64,000 bases of DNA, taken from Siphonodentalium dalli. Lineage: Eukaryota > Mollusca > Scaphopoda > Gadilida > Siphonodentaliidae. The notes beneath the pieces are model-generated. The model ran no database searches. It was not told where the DNA came from and was given only the letters and a program-made list of their open reading frames with translations. Below, piece after piece: positions 19,795-32,174 of the stretch. Every line of letters starts with the position of its first letter. The stretch's first letter is position 1. The stretch lies in the NCBI GenBank assembly GCA_032622095.1, contig CP136066.1:62278609-62342608 (forward strand). Reading direction: 5' to 3'. The translations under genes were made by a program, and so were the position numbers.

Positions 19795-20330
19795 GCGATT
19801 TTTGTTTCGAAGCAACCAGGGGGGGGATTTTTTCCGGGCACGTATGCCGGGGTGGGTGGGTGGTCGATGGGACCAACAAACAATTTTTTCCGCAACTCAA
19901 ATGTTTTCCCCCCTGCAAGTCTTTTTGACTGTTTTTGCAATGAGTTCGGCTTAAAACACCTTAGAATGTCAATATTAACATAAATGAAAAAATTCATGAT
20001 GATCAGACAAACATTATAGCCTGTAGCCCGTGCTGATGGATTGAATTTTGAAATGACCCCAAAATGACTCGTTCCTATTTACATGTCAATGTTAACAACC
20101 ATGACAAATAGTATGCACAGAAATTCATATACAGCTGTTTACAGTGCATTCCCCCCGCAAATCTCTGTTTTAGTGTTAAAAGGGGGTGGGTGTCCAAAAC
20201 TGGTCGGGAAAAACTGCCGAAAACGGAAAAACATTTGGAAGCGGGGGTGGGTGGGTCCCAACAAGGATCGAAAGGAAAAAATCAGCATACATGCCTGACC
20301 AAATTTTCCGACCCCCCCCTTGAAGCAACA
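19795..20330 (+). repeat. Dispersed repeat C, copy 1 (inverse of 49975-50520)
   Basis: Contains GGGCACGTATGCCGGGGTG, CATGTCAATGTTAACA, CCCGCAAATCTCTGTTTTAG and GGGTGGGTGTCCAAAACTGG in order. The same blocks occur in inverse order and orientation at 49975-50520. G-run and C-run rich; no coding content. Confidence 0.8.
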
Positions 20331-20459
20331 GGTGATTTTTTGTTGTGGAGAAATAGCATCAACACGAATAGACTTTGTTGTCATAACTGGCTCAACTTGA
20401 GTAGATTGGTTGGGAGCAACGGGTGCATCTTCAGTAGATGGTTTCAGTAGATGGCCTGT

Positions 20460-21360
20460 ATACATGCTCTGGGACAGGAGCTATATCGGTTACGTCAAGT
20501 TGTGTTGCTTGTGATACGAATGGTGTTGGTCTGACTGTTGTCCGTCTGAGCGTTGATAATTGATTCATAGAAACGACAGAAGAGTATGTGACTGGTTGAA
20601 TTGATGGCCGAACACCAACTATTGTCTTTGTATCGAAATATGATTGATATGTCTCAGCCTTAAATCATTGAATTTAGAATTCATAGTCCGATGGACATGA
20701 ACGATCCACTGCAGCATGTGGTCCTTGACAGTTTGAATATTGTTTGGTTTATTACAATCCTTATGCTCATGACCAGAAAACAGAACAGCGTGCACATATA
20801 GTTTCTGCAATTTTACAATGTTTCTGGCCATGACCATACCCCTGACATTTAAGACATCGTAAGGTATTTGGAACATATGTAGACAAATCTATATACATAT
20901 ATCCAATCTTCAATAGCGGCGGATATTCGCACCGACTCAAAGTCAAAATATAACTATGCAAAGGGACTTTTAGTCAATTAACTGTCTTAGACAATCTGCG
21001 AACATCAGTAACTCCCTGTGGTGCCAATATATCCAATTCAGATGGGTCTGAGATGTCGCGGGTTCTCACAACTGCTCTGAAGCTATTCAATGTTTTTGAG
21101 GAGGAACCATGACTGGTGTTTGTGCAATATCTGTTAACTGCAACAAAACACCAGATTGAACTTTCTTTGAGCATTCAATCAGGAGAGAGCCATTCACTGG
21201 CCCAGTCCTGATCGGTTTGGCAGATTTCAATTGTCCAGCAATAATTTGAAGTATCTTATCAAATCTGTTCAAAGGTCTGTCCAGAGTCGGATCGAAGCCA
21301 AGCACCATGTACTGAGGGAATAACCCAGCATCAGTTGGAGTCATCATTCGTACGATCAAG
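20460..21360 (-). pseudogene. LINE ORF1 (Gag-like) with CCHC zinc knuckles
   Basis: Reading the minus strand from 21360 down, LFPQYMVLGFDPTLDRPLNR and GPVNGSLLIECSKKVQS lead into a domain resembling the RNA-recognition part of jockey-type ORF1. YVPNTLRCLKCQGYGHGQKH and CKIAETICARC (about 20790-20880) then give CCHC zinc knuckles, with GHEHKDCNKPNNI after a frameshift. A Ser/Thr/Pro-rich tail follows to about 20460. At least three frame changes show decay. ORF1 proteins bind LINE RNA. Confidence 0.75.
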
Positions 21361-22415
21361 TCGTGACTTTATGGTTTGAGATGCCATATAAGAAGCAAAA
21401 AGTAGACTAGCACAGCAGCCGCCGCCGCGTAGTACCCTTCGAATTTTGGTCGGACCAAAGACTGGTACATAGCTGAAGCGGCGACCCGTTTAGCAACAGC
21501 TTACAGCAGCCTCCCGGTACATCCACACAGTGGGACAGGCGTGAACAATACAGGATTAAACATTCAACAATCATCGAGACGAAAACATACAGGAGATTAC
21601 AGAAACATTGTACTTGTAAAACAGAAAATAGTATTTCAAACATCAGATAAACAATATAACAGATAACACAACTTGAATCTGAAACACTGTGGAGAGGCGT
21701 GACTAGCCGATTGATTGAGCCGGGTCAACTCAACCACTCGACGTGAAGAGACGTGGGAACAAATTGGCCCACGAGGTAAGCCGTACCCACAGGTCGATGC
21801 CTCGCGTTGTACGGCCGCCCTAGTACCACCATAACGCTTACACTGTACATCAATGGTTGCACCCCGCGGCAAACGGTGCCACAACAAGGGATTCTTACCC
21901 CTCGCAGTGGGGTGGCAGGCCTATATATTCTACCCTGGGGCCCACACGGGGTACCATCGGGGGTCACCTCTAGATGGGAGCTTGCCATTATTTCAGAATT
22001 TTGTAAAAAACAAAAAAATGGCACCAGCTTTGATTTAGCATTTGACTTCATCGGCACACACAGCAGCCCACAATTAATGGCGAAATGTTTTGAAAATTTA
22101 CAGGTATCTTTGGGATTACCTCCAGTTTCCATCTTGGTTTTTACTCTTTGCATGTCTAAATCTTCGGCACACCCTACAGACCACAGGTTTGGTGTGCCTG
22201 GCATGTTTTGCTGGTATTTTGTCGTACAAACGGAAACCTGCATATAAACTGTATAACTTTACCAAAGCTAACTACACGAGAATTACAATTTCTGTAGTTC
22301 CACCTGTACCGATGCTACCAAAATTGTCGTGTAACTAACATGCAATTATCTCGCAAGGATCAGTCATATAGGTATTGATCAAATGCCACTAGCACTGATA
22401 ATTTGGTATGTCTTT
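21361..22415. other. No gene seen; shares a segment with 44560-44735
   Basis: Possibly the 5' flank of the minus-strand LINE, but this is not shown. The stretch around 21565-21720 (ACATTCAACAATCATCGAGA, GAAACACTGTGGAGAGG, TAGCCGATTGATT) recurs diverged at 44573-44735. Overlapping ORFs at 21725-22247 on both strands look like shadows. Confidence 0.45.
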
Positions 22416-22419
22416 TATT

Positions 22420-22800
22420 TCAGCACAGTCTGTGCCTCAGACACACGCATTAATTCCACAACCACAATCTGGTTCCGCTATTGGCGTGTGTGATAACTTC
22501 ATTCGTCGCATTGTTAGAGGACATGGTTTCCCAGCTGTTGAAAGAAAAGATTTGGGCAGGTGAATTCGTGGAGCTCTCTGAGCTACCCCCAATCACAAGT
22601 CACACCCTGAAGCCAATATACAAACAGTTACATTCGAAGATGGTCGTCCGGTATCAGATTAGTATGTCAGGCCGACCAAGGACATCCAGTCGCTTGGCCA
22701 GTGGTTTGTGGCATATGAGATATACATGGCGGTCTATCTGATCGTCACGGTGACCCAAAAAGTATCGAAGCTCGTCACATGCTAAAATATAAATCCAATA
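22420..22800 (+). pseudogene. Possible DIRS/tyrosine-recombinase element gag-like fragment
   Basis: Across two frames the translation gives KEKIWAGEFVELSELPP, then TVTFEDGRPVSD, a TAG, and IQSLGQWFVAYEIYMAVYL. The pair 'GEFVxxxxLLP' and 'WxxAFxIYMAVY' is a pattern I associate with the first ORF of DIRS-like and related elements. The frame is broken, so it is a fossil if real. No recombinase or RT lies nearby. Confidence 0.4.
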
Positions 22801-23415
22801 TCCGTTCTATGTTTCATATGGAACTACTTAAATTTCACTTCTCATATGCTTAGCTTTCGAAAAGATGCATTGTATATGCATGTTTCCGTCCACATTCGGA
22901 CACCATATTGTTTTCTAAGACTAAATGCCTGCAAGAACATACCGTGCAGACTTTGGAGTGTTTGAACTTACCCCTATGTGCACTCCTGGGATTATGCAAT
23001 AAAAGGATTCCTCTATCACGCAATCTCTATATCTCGCGCGAAAATGTTATTCTTAACACCCAGTGGTGTCAGAAAACACATAATAAGCTATTAATCTAGG
23101 GCAATTATACCAATCTAACAAAATATATCAACATCACCACGAATATTGTGACATTTACTAAATCTGATACAACAAACAGGAACTATCAAGGCGCGATTTG
23201 CATTAATGTAGTTCGGTTCAATAGAGTGCTCACATCATGTTCCATTACCAGAACACATATTTATTTGGATAGGATAATCGCATGGGGCGGCAGTGAACGC
23301 TGATTGTAGAATTTCGTTACAACACATGGCGTCACAGAAACGTCACCATAACGTTCCAAATATTTAACAATATTTGCAACTCAAAATAAATTTTCTGGTT
23401 CATAGATTTCACTGA
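22801..23415. other. No gene seen
   Basis: AT-rich spacer leading into the 23-bp minisatellite. Confidence 0.6.
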
Positions 23416-24309
23416 GATGTAATTATAAGTAATAATATCATGTAATTATAAGGGCTAATCTCATGTAATTATAAGTGCTAATCTCATGTAATGATAAGTG
23501 CTAATCTCATGTAATTATAAGTAATAATCTCATGTAATTATAAGTGATAATCTCATGTAATTATAAGTGACAATCTCATGTAATCATAAGTAATAATCTC
23601 ATGTAATTATAAGTGATAATCTCATGTAATTATAAGTGACAATCTCATGTAATTATAAGTGATAATCTCATGTAATTATAAGTGACAATCTCATGTAATT
23701 ATAAGTGATAATCTCATGTAATTATAAGTGACAATTTCATGTAATTATAAGTGATAATCTCATGTAATTATAAGTGACAATCTCATGTAATTATAAGTGA
23801 TAATCTCATGTAAATATAAGTGACAATCTCATGTAATTATAAGTGATAATCTCATGTAATTATAAGTGATAATCTCATGTAATTATAAGTGACAATCTCA
23901 TGTAATTTTAAGTGATAATCACATGTAATTATAAGTGACAATCTCATGTAATTATAAGTGACAATCTCATGTAATTATAAGTGACAATCTCATGTAATTA
24001 TAAGTGACAATCTCATGTAATTATAAGTGACAATCTCATGTAATTATAAGTGACAATCTCATGTAATTATAAGTGACAATCTCATGTAATTATAAGTGAC
24101 AATCTCATGTAATTATAAGTGACAATCTCATGTAATTATAAGTGACAATCTCATGTAATTATAAGTGACAATCTCATGTAATTATAAGTGACAATCTCAT
24201 GTAATTATAAGTGACAATCTCATGTAATTATAAGTGACAATCTCATGTAATTATAAGTGACAATCTCATGTAATTATAAGTGACAATCTCATGTAATTAT
24301 AAGTAATAT
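23416..24309 (+). repeat. 23-bp minisatellite, about 39 units
   Basis: The unit is CATGTAATTATAAGTGACA plus ATCT. In the first half, units with GATAATCT and GACAATCT alternate, giving a 46-bp dimer pattern. From about 23936 to the end nearly all units are the GACAATCT type. All frames contain stops. Confidence 0.97.
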
Positions 24310-26335
24310 ACTTCGCTGTTTATGAGCTTGTGATTCGGAATGATATGCCTCTAAAGACATATCATGTGATTATTTCACTACCTCAACTGATATTTTACAA
24401 CTCAACCACTACACCCATATGAAGAATGTTTTATTAAAGATGCATAGTTCGAATTAACGCTCGCAATTTACTATTTCCTTGGCTTCGGGGTGAAAACTAT
24501 TTGATTCGAGCCGAGGAACCCACCCATCCAATATCAGAGTTATTAGATATCGATTTTTGAAATCTATTATTTTTCACTACCGTTATTTTTTTAGTGGCCC
24601 AGTTAACAGTCGACGAGAAGACTTTCTTTGAATAAATTGCGGACGAAAATGGATAACTCTAAAATCATCGTTGATAAAATGTTGATAAATAACATGTTTT
24701 CGGAAAGTTTATACTATAGTTGACTGTGGTTAGCATTATTTTGGGCAATTACTCGATTCTGATAATTGAAGCGGCATTTAAAAAAAAAATGTTGTTGTTG
24801 GAATCTGATGATATGGGGACCATCGAATCGGATTGAGTACCTTTAAACTATTATTGTCGAAAATTCGACGACAACAATGGATATTCGTTTTCATAAAACA
24901 CAACATCCGAACTATGCAAAATTGTAAACAAACAGCCGCTATTGAGTTTCGTTACTTACATATCACCGATAAACAAACGAGATGATCTCGCTAACGAGAG
25001 TCACTATATTTGATTTATATGATGGAATAATAAATAATAATTTCAAGGTTCAAAGGTCATGCTCGTTTGATGATGTATTCAGGGTTTCAGGCAAATTTTT
25101 ACGTTACCTATTAAACTTTTTATTTATGTTCCAGAGTATAACATAACATGCATATTGGAACATAAAGTCTTGCAAGAAAGATTCTATTTTGGTTGATATT
25201 GAATTTTCATGCATTTATTTTATATAATTTCAATGTTTTCGAGACACCAAAAATTATTTTCTCAATATTTCAATAACAAAATGATATACTTTGGCATTTA
25301 TAAGTCGAGTTTATATTTTATGTCATATTTGGTTTTCAACATTTATTCAACAGAATAAAGAAAATGATGTTAAATTAGCGTTTTATTTTGTTGTTGTTGT
25401 AACAGGAAGCATAGAACTCTGAATACATCTTTAAAGTAGTAATTTCTCTCACTTCATCAAAGTCATCTAAGATAAGATAAGATTACGCAAATAATCAATT
25501 TTATGCTTGAAGCAATCGCCTAAAAATAGATTGGGTTTTTTTCCCCACGTTGCTATGGGTTTTTATTCTAATTAGGAAATGTTGCATTTTCATAATGATG
25601 CCGTATTATATGGTTTTCATATCGTGATAGAACTTATTCATGGATTACTGATACAAGTTAATCCTATTGCATGGATAATATATTCTTTATTAGTTTATTA
25701 AGTTTGATAAATGTTGGAACTATTTTCTCTCATTCACATAATATCCATGCGCGATAGAGAGACCACGCCAACTTGTTTATTGTACAAACAATTATGTAAT
25801 TAATTTTGGCAAATATGAATTCCAAAATTGCTTTGATTACGAAATTAATTTTCCCACCCTACCTCCCCATTTTTCTGTTATCAGCTTGAGATATGTGCTA
25901 CATCTCACTCTAATTTAAAAAAATACAGATCTTGCTATCATTGATATGATATCCTAAATTGTTATTTGGTGCTAGAGATGTTTATGATTTATAGTTGTAT
26001 ATATGTTACATAGGTGGGAGAGGCGGTTATTGCCCCCAACTTCTTGACAATCAGTATTTTTGTTCAAGTTAAATATCAGGCATATCAGATTCTAGGAGCA
26101 TAACATTATAATTGGTATCTGGGTAATTTATTCATTTACTGAACGTGACAAGAACGAGTAAAACTTTATCATTGTTGCAATCTCTAAACCGTCGCTTCAG
26201 ACGATCATTGAGGAAATCCACACGTTTGTCCTCGAACGAGATAATTTGTTTGAAGTTAGAGTCGGATTAAATGATGCCAGGGGACATGGTCGGCGTTTCA
26301 ACTAAACGCATACGTCATTATACAATGTAACCACA
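24310..26335. other. No gene seen
   Basis: Two kilobases of AT-rich sequence with no ORF above 60 codons and no repeat that I could match in the window. Confidence 0.6.
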
Positions 26336-26339
26336 TATA

Positions 26340-26540
26340 TACGCCTTGATGGGTCAAATTATAACTCAGCACAGAATATTAAATACGGCCCAGGGGATGG
26401 GGGATTGTCGATATATGGATGTTAGTCCATTAAGTGCGCGAACATGACACATTATCCTGTCCCCCTGGTATATTTCCAACAAAACTGTCTGGATACTATA
26501 GGGTAACTGGAATGGCTGGCATGAGATTCTGATCCACAGG
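26340..26540 (+). repeat. Dispersed repeat D, copy 1
   Basis: Shares CACAGAATATTAAATA, GGGATGG-GGATTGTCGATAT, ATGGATRTTAGTCCAT and ACAACTGTCTGGAT-like blocks with 27590-27740 in the same order. Confidence 0.75.
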
Positions 26541-27585
26541 CCAATTTCGACCAAACAGACATCTAAATGCTAAAAATAACCTCCAATCCGATCTCGAGGC
26601 CATAGACATAGATATATTTGTCATAAAATCACATTTGTTATTTAGACACATATATAAATAACATATATACATAATTTCCTCAAGAATATACTAATAGTGT
26701 AGCATAATGATGATATGGATGCGATATTATTCACAAAACACGCTTTGTGTCAGAGAAAATGCAGTTCGAGTGATGTTTAGTTTCTCGCAAAAAAGAACAT
26801 TGAATTGTTTATAAGCAGAGTCACGATATTGCGTCATTTCCTTATTTAGATTCGCGCGCGTTATACGTCGATTGTAAAACCGATAATATGGTGCGTCTAT
26901 TATAACTTACAACTCACAATAATATCATACTAAATTCCTTATTTGGTATGTATTACCATATATAGGTTAGGAGAACATAAGTGAGGTAATTACCAAAGTT
27001 AGGAGAAAATACTAATTGGATTGAAAAATATTCACATCTTTACGAGAACAATTATATTATGTACACGTTTTCTGTCTGATGATTTCCCAATCATGAAGTA
27101 ACGTGGATTAGCTGGATTTAAAAAACTGACAGGGGGTAGAATGGGTCGATTAAAATGTGATTTGAATGCGATTTTTGATGGCGCCAATAATTTGATATTC
27201 GCGCGACGGAACATTTCCATTAGACGATCCGGTAGTTCCGAGTGTTTTTCTATAAACAAATGGTTCTGTAACGTTTTTGATATTTGTTTACATAACAAAT
27301 CGTGCAAACGTGACAATAACATGCAGTATACGCGATATTTATGATTGGTATAAGAACAAAATATGTCTATTATATAATATACTTTCTGTTTATGGCGGTT
27401 TTAGCGGATGTGAAAATTTTAACAGCAATGCACACCAGGAAGGCCGCCCGTAACTTTAAATTCAATTAAAACAAATTGCTGTCACCAATACATCCGCGTG
27501 CGTGCCCTCTATCGAGCTCATTGGTGTGAAGACAGAGTTGAATTGAATGATGACGGGAGACGTGGTCAGGATCTCAACGACGCGC
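26541..27585. other. No gene seen
   Basis: A 96-codon minus-strand ORF at 27032-27322 has no motif that I recognise and no partner. Otherwise non-coding. Confidence 0.5.
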
Positions 27586-27589
27586 AGAC

Positions 27590-27740
27590 GAAATTATAAC
27601 CACCAATTATAACTCGACACAGAATATTAAATAGGACCCCATGGGATGGAGGATTGTCGATATATGGATATTAGTCCATCAATTGTCCCGTAATAGATTT
27701 CTCACACAACTGTCTGGATTGCAAAGTCACCGAACTGGCC
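27590..27740 (+). repeat. Dispersed repeat D, copy 2
   Basis: Diverged second copy of the 26340-26540 sequence, shortened around the TTAGTCCAT block. Confidence 0.75.
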
Positions 27741-27823
27741 CAGAATCAGCCGTGTCTGGTTCGATGTAGAGGTCGCATGTGCTGTTATTATTATTCTCTA
27801 TCGGGCCTCAAAAAATGGTGCCA

Positions 27824-27909
27824 GAATGAGGTCGACAGAGGGTGAATTTAGTGACGCTACACCACACAGTGGGCTTGCATAACTAAATTTACCCACCGGG
27901 ACCTCATTT
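27824..27909. repeat. Palindrome, GAATGAGGTC family, copy 1
   Basis: Begins GAATGAGGTC and ends with the near-complement GGGACCTCATT. Inner arms GGGTGAATTTAGT and ACTAAATTTACCC also pair. Confidence 0.75.
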
Positions 27910-28160
27910 TGCTTAGGCCTCATCTTCTCTGGAAAGTTTTTGTTTATCAAATTAGCATGTTTTTGTAGTTTCTTTAGAAACTTCTTCTGAAAAATTATTT
28001 TTCCTTTTTAGTTTAAGCGTCTCTATATCCTCTATATATATACAAAATAGGCAGACGACACAATGTATATTAAAGGCCCCCAATGGGTGCACATCAAAAT
28101 ATTCACCATCTGGAAACTTATATCTGAGTCAAGGTCTCCCATAGTAGATGGGGCCATGCG

Positions 28161-28247
28161 GAATGAGGTCCCCTGAGGATGAATATGGTGACGCTCGCCC
28201 ACTGCGCGGAGTAGCGTCACTAAATTCACCCTCTGGGGACCTCATTC
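28161..28247. repeat. Palindrome, GAATGAGGTC family, copy 2
   Basis: Same design as the palindrome at 27824: GAATGAGGTCCCC and GGGGACCTCATTC as outer arms, GTGACGCT and AGCGTCAC as inner arms, and CGCCCACTGCGCGG at the tip. Confidence 0.8.
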
Positions 28248-28397
28248 TGAAAATGCCCGGCACCTTATTTCCAAGCTTGCTTTAAATCACCACATTATGA
28301 AGAACCAGACGTTCATGTCAATTTGTTTTATATGCTTGAAATTTAATTTTTATGATCCGTTGTCCATTTCCTCCCCGTAATTTTATTTTTCAGCTCC

Positions 28398-28663
28398 GGT
28401 CAGCTGGAACCAGCTAGAAAATTACTGATCGTCACTGTACTGCCCAAAAAACAGTGCCAAATTTTACCATAATATACGGAGCAGTCCGTGAATGGTGGTA
28501 ATTATCACGGCATATTAGCACGTGATCTCTGGTCAGCTGGAACCAGCTAGAAAATTACTGATGTCACTGTACTTCACCAAAAAGCATTGCCAAATTTGAC
28601 CATAATAAACGGAGCAGTCCGTGAATGGTGGTAATTATCACGGCATATTAGCACGTGACCTGG
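28398..28663 (+). repeat. 133-bp tandem duplication
   Basis: GGTCAGCTGGAACCAGCTAG at 28398 and 28531 starts two 133-bp units, both ending ATTAGCACGTGA. The second unit abuts the 45-bp minisatellite flank. Confidence 0.9.
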
Positions 28664-28863
28664 ACTCGCACGACATGCGCCGGAAATCTAATGAGAGAAC
28701 AAGAGAGGACACGACATGCGCAGAAAAAATGTAAAACAGACATGCTGCCGTGCGCATCACTGTCCTGTGGTAATACGTCCGTTTTTACCAAACCGTTAAG
28801 GCACACAGAAATACGTCATAATTCACACATGGCACGCAACAAAAGTGCACAAGCACGGCATGC

Positions 28864-30980
28864 ACAGAAAAACTCAAAGAACACCAACAGACATGATGCC
28901 AGGCATCATCATCAAAACTCAAAGAACACCAACAGACATGATGCCAGGCATCATCATCAAAACTCAAAGAACACCAACAGACATGATGCCAGGCAACCTC
29001 ATCAAAACTCAAAGAACACCAACAGACATGATGCCAGGCATCATCATCAAAACTCAAAAAACACCAACATACATGATGCCAGGCAACCTCATCAAAACTC
29101 AAAGAACACCAACAGACATGATGCCAGGCATCATCATAAAAACTCAAAGAACAACAACATACATGATGCCAGGCATCATCATCAAAACTCAAAGAACACC
29201 AACAGACATGATGCCAGGCATCATCATCAAAACTCAAAGAACACCAACAGACATGATGCCAGGCGTCATCATCAAAACTCAAAGAACACCAACAGACATG
29301 ATGCCAGGCATCATCATCAAAACTCAAAGAACACCAACAGACATGATGCCAGGCATCATCATCAAAACTCAAAGAACACCAACAGACATGATGCCAGGCG
29401 TCATCATCAAAACTCAAAGAACACCAACAGACATGATGCCAGGCATCATCATCAAAACTCAAAGAACACCAACAGACATGATGCCAGGCATCATCATAAA
29501 AACGCAAAGAACACAAACAGACACGATGCCAGGCATCATCATCAAAACTCAAAGAACACCAACAGACACGATGCCAGGCGTCATCAACAAAACTCAAAGA
29601 ACACCAACAGACATGATGCCAGGCATCATCAAAACTCAAAGAACACCAACAGACATGATGCCAGGCATCATCATCAAAACTCAAAGAACACCAACAGACA
29701 TGATGCCAGGCATCATCATCAAAACTCAAAGAACACCAACAGACATGATGCCAGGCATCATCATCAAAACTCAAAGAACACCAACAGACATGATGCCAGG
29801 CATCATCATCAAAACTCAAAGAACACCAACAGACATGATGCCAGGCATCATCATCAAAACTCAAAGAACACCAACAGACATGATGCCAGGCATCATCATC
29901 AAAACTCACAGAACACCAACAGACATGATGCCAGGCATCATCATCAAAACTCAAAGAACACCAACAGACATGATGCCAGGCATCATCATCAAAACTCATA
30001 GAACACCAACAGACATGATGCCAGGCATCATGATCAAAACTCAAAGAACACCAACAGACATGATGCCAGGCATCATGATAAAAACTCAAAGAACACCAAC
30101 AGACATGATGCCAGGCATCATGATCGAAACTCAAAGAACACCAACAGACATGATGCCAGGCATCATCATCAAAACTCAAAGAACACCAACAGACATGATG
30201 CCAGGCATCATCATCAAAACTCAAAGAACACCAACAGACATGATGCCAGGCATCGTCATCAAAACCCAAAGAACACCAACAGACATGATGCCAGGCATCA
30301 TCATCAAAACTCAAAGAACACCAACAGATATGATGCCAGGCATCATCATCAAAACTCAAAGAACACCAACAGACATGATGCCAGGCATCATCATCAAAAC
30401 TCAAAGAACACCAACAGACATGATGCCAGGCATCATCATCAACACTCAAAGAACACCAACAGGCATGATGCCAGGCATCATCATCAAAAACTCAAAGAAC
30501 ACCAACAGACATGATTCCAGGCATCATCATCAAAACTCAAAGAACACCAACAGACATGATGCCAGGCATCATCATCAAAACTCAAAGAACACCAACAGAC
30601 ATGATGCCAGGCATCATCATCAAAACTCAAAGAACACCAACAGACATGATTCCAGGCATCATCATCAAAACTCAAAGAACACCAACAGACATGATTCCAG
30701 GCATCATCATCAAAACTCAAAGAACACCAACAGACATGATGCCAGGCATCATCATCAAAACTCAAAGATCACCAACAGACATGATGCCAGGCATCATCAT
30801 CAAAACTCAAAGAACACCAACAGACATGATTCCAGGCATCATCATCAAAACTCAAAGAACACCAACAGACATGATTCCAGGCATCATCATCAAAACTCAA
30901 AGAACACCAACAGACATGATGCCAGGCAACCTCATCAAAACTCAAAGAATACCAACAGACATGATGCCAGGCATCATCAC
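28864..30980 (+). repeat. 45-bp minisatellite, about 47 units, open in several frames
   Basis: The unit is CAAAACTCAAAGAACACCAA plus CAGACATGATGCCAGG plus CATCATCAT. Because 45 is a multiple of three and the unit has no stop in three frames, long ORFs arise. Plus frames give HHHQNSKNTNRHDAR and MPGIIIKTQRTPTD repeats; the minus frame gives WHHVCWCSLSFDDDA. One unit near 29625 lacks three bases and an extra A near 30489 shifts the frame. Substitutions between units change residues in every frame, so I see no sign of protein-level constraint. Confidence 0.95.
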
Positions 30981-31546
30981 GTTTAGTGTGCAAACTCTAT
31001 AATACATTTTAGACAACGAATAACATATATACAATTCATATATATATATATACAGTCACGTGTGCATCATCACGTATATCCATGTTATTAATTTTCGTAT
31101 GTAATTTAGATCTATCTACGGTGTATTAGTTAAAGTGATGTGAAACACTGCTGTAGGGTGATAAAATAGAAATGGAGAATAATCTTGTTCAAAGTAGTTA
31201 TTTGTTACAAATATTATATCTAAATTGACAATACACTTCATCATTTGTATATATTAATTAAATGCAGTGACTGCCGATGGCGAAATCGTTTTAGTTAGTT
31301 TATCACAGATAGAAGCGTCCCGATTCGAGTAGTAAATATTTACAATTTAGCGTAGTTCAGTTAATGTTTCTATAGTGAGGTACAGTATATTTGCTTGAGA
31401 TTTTCGGTGATGTTAGAAGAATGCTACATTCCTCCAGTTGGCATAGCACCTGAATACTAACTGTTCACGCACCCGAACAAGTACATAATATATCTTTAAG
31501 CTTTGTATTCATTTTCATTTAATTTCTTAAGGTATCTAGGAAATAT
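30981..31546. other. No gene seen
   Basis: AT-rich spacer after the minisatellite, with a short TA run near 31038-31052. Confidence 0.6.
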
Positions 31547-31786
31547 GTGTATAGAAGTGTCTACTTATGGCAGAGATCGACACTGGGCAAATATGACGAT
31601 GATGCTATGGAAGACAAAAATCACTTTCTTTTAGAATACAGCGCTTACCACACACCACGTATTGAGCTCCTAAACCGTATGAAGATACATTTCCCAGACT
31701 TCGAAAGTATGACCAAACTGAACAGCTTGTCAAAATCTTATTCAATTTGTCATATGATCCGAAGATTATTCTCTGCACGTGATGAT
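31547..31786 (+). pseudogene. LINE ORF2 C-terminal fragment, ended by MITE copy 2
   Basis: The translation AMEDKNHFLLEYSAYHTPRI and ELLNRMKIHFPDF resembles the Cys/His-containing tail of non-LTR retrotransposon ORF2 ('xxEDxxHFLLxCxxYxxxRxxL'). Here Glu replaces the usual Cys. Similar tail sequence occurs at 41321. It stops at the TTAA where the MITE inserted. Confidence 0.55.
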
Positions 31787-32174
31787 TTAACAGAACGGCC
31801 CTGTGCCAATGCATTCTCTTATATATGCGAGTCGACCATAGGTCGCCTCGCATATATAAGAGAATGCATTGGCTTAACACATTAAAAATTATAAAATTGT
31901 TAAAGAATGTAAGAAAAAATGGTAAAAAGTGTTAAAAAAAGATTTTGTTTAGGCCAATGCATTCTCTTATATATGCGAGGTGACCTATGGTCGACTCGCA
32001 TATATAAGAGAATGCATTGGCACAGGGCATAACTATAACCATCACAATGTGGTCAATGAGCCGGTTCCAATGATATCCATATTTGTATGGTTTTATTGAG
32101 ACAGACCCAAGATATTTTAGGCTGTTGAAGCTTTATTTGGCCGGTTTTGGCCGGTTTGTTGGGTAAAGGGTTAA
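31787..32174 (+). mobile_element. TTAA MITE, copy 2, left end truncated
   Basis: TTAA at 31787-31790 is followed directly by CAGAACGGCCCTGTGCC, so the 12 bases CCCTTTACCCAA of the left inverted end are missing. The right end GTTGGGTAAAGGG plus TTAA (32171-32174) is intact. Both palindromes are present. Confidence 0.9.

Noticed and set aside
23416-24309. CRISPR-like array
   Set aside because: Units are contiguous 23-bp repeats without unique spacers, and the surrounding DNA is eukaryotic.
27032-27322. 96-codon minus-strand ORF
   Set aside because: No motif, partner exon or repeat relationship; length is within what AT-rich DNA gives by chance.
28655-31002. Large ORFs (448, 713, 554 and smaller) as genes
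   Set aside because: They follow from a 45-bp unit without stops. Frames shift within the array and substitutions are not biased toward synonymous sites, so I annotated a minisatellite.
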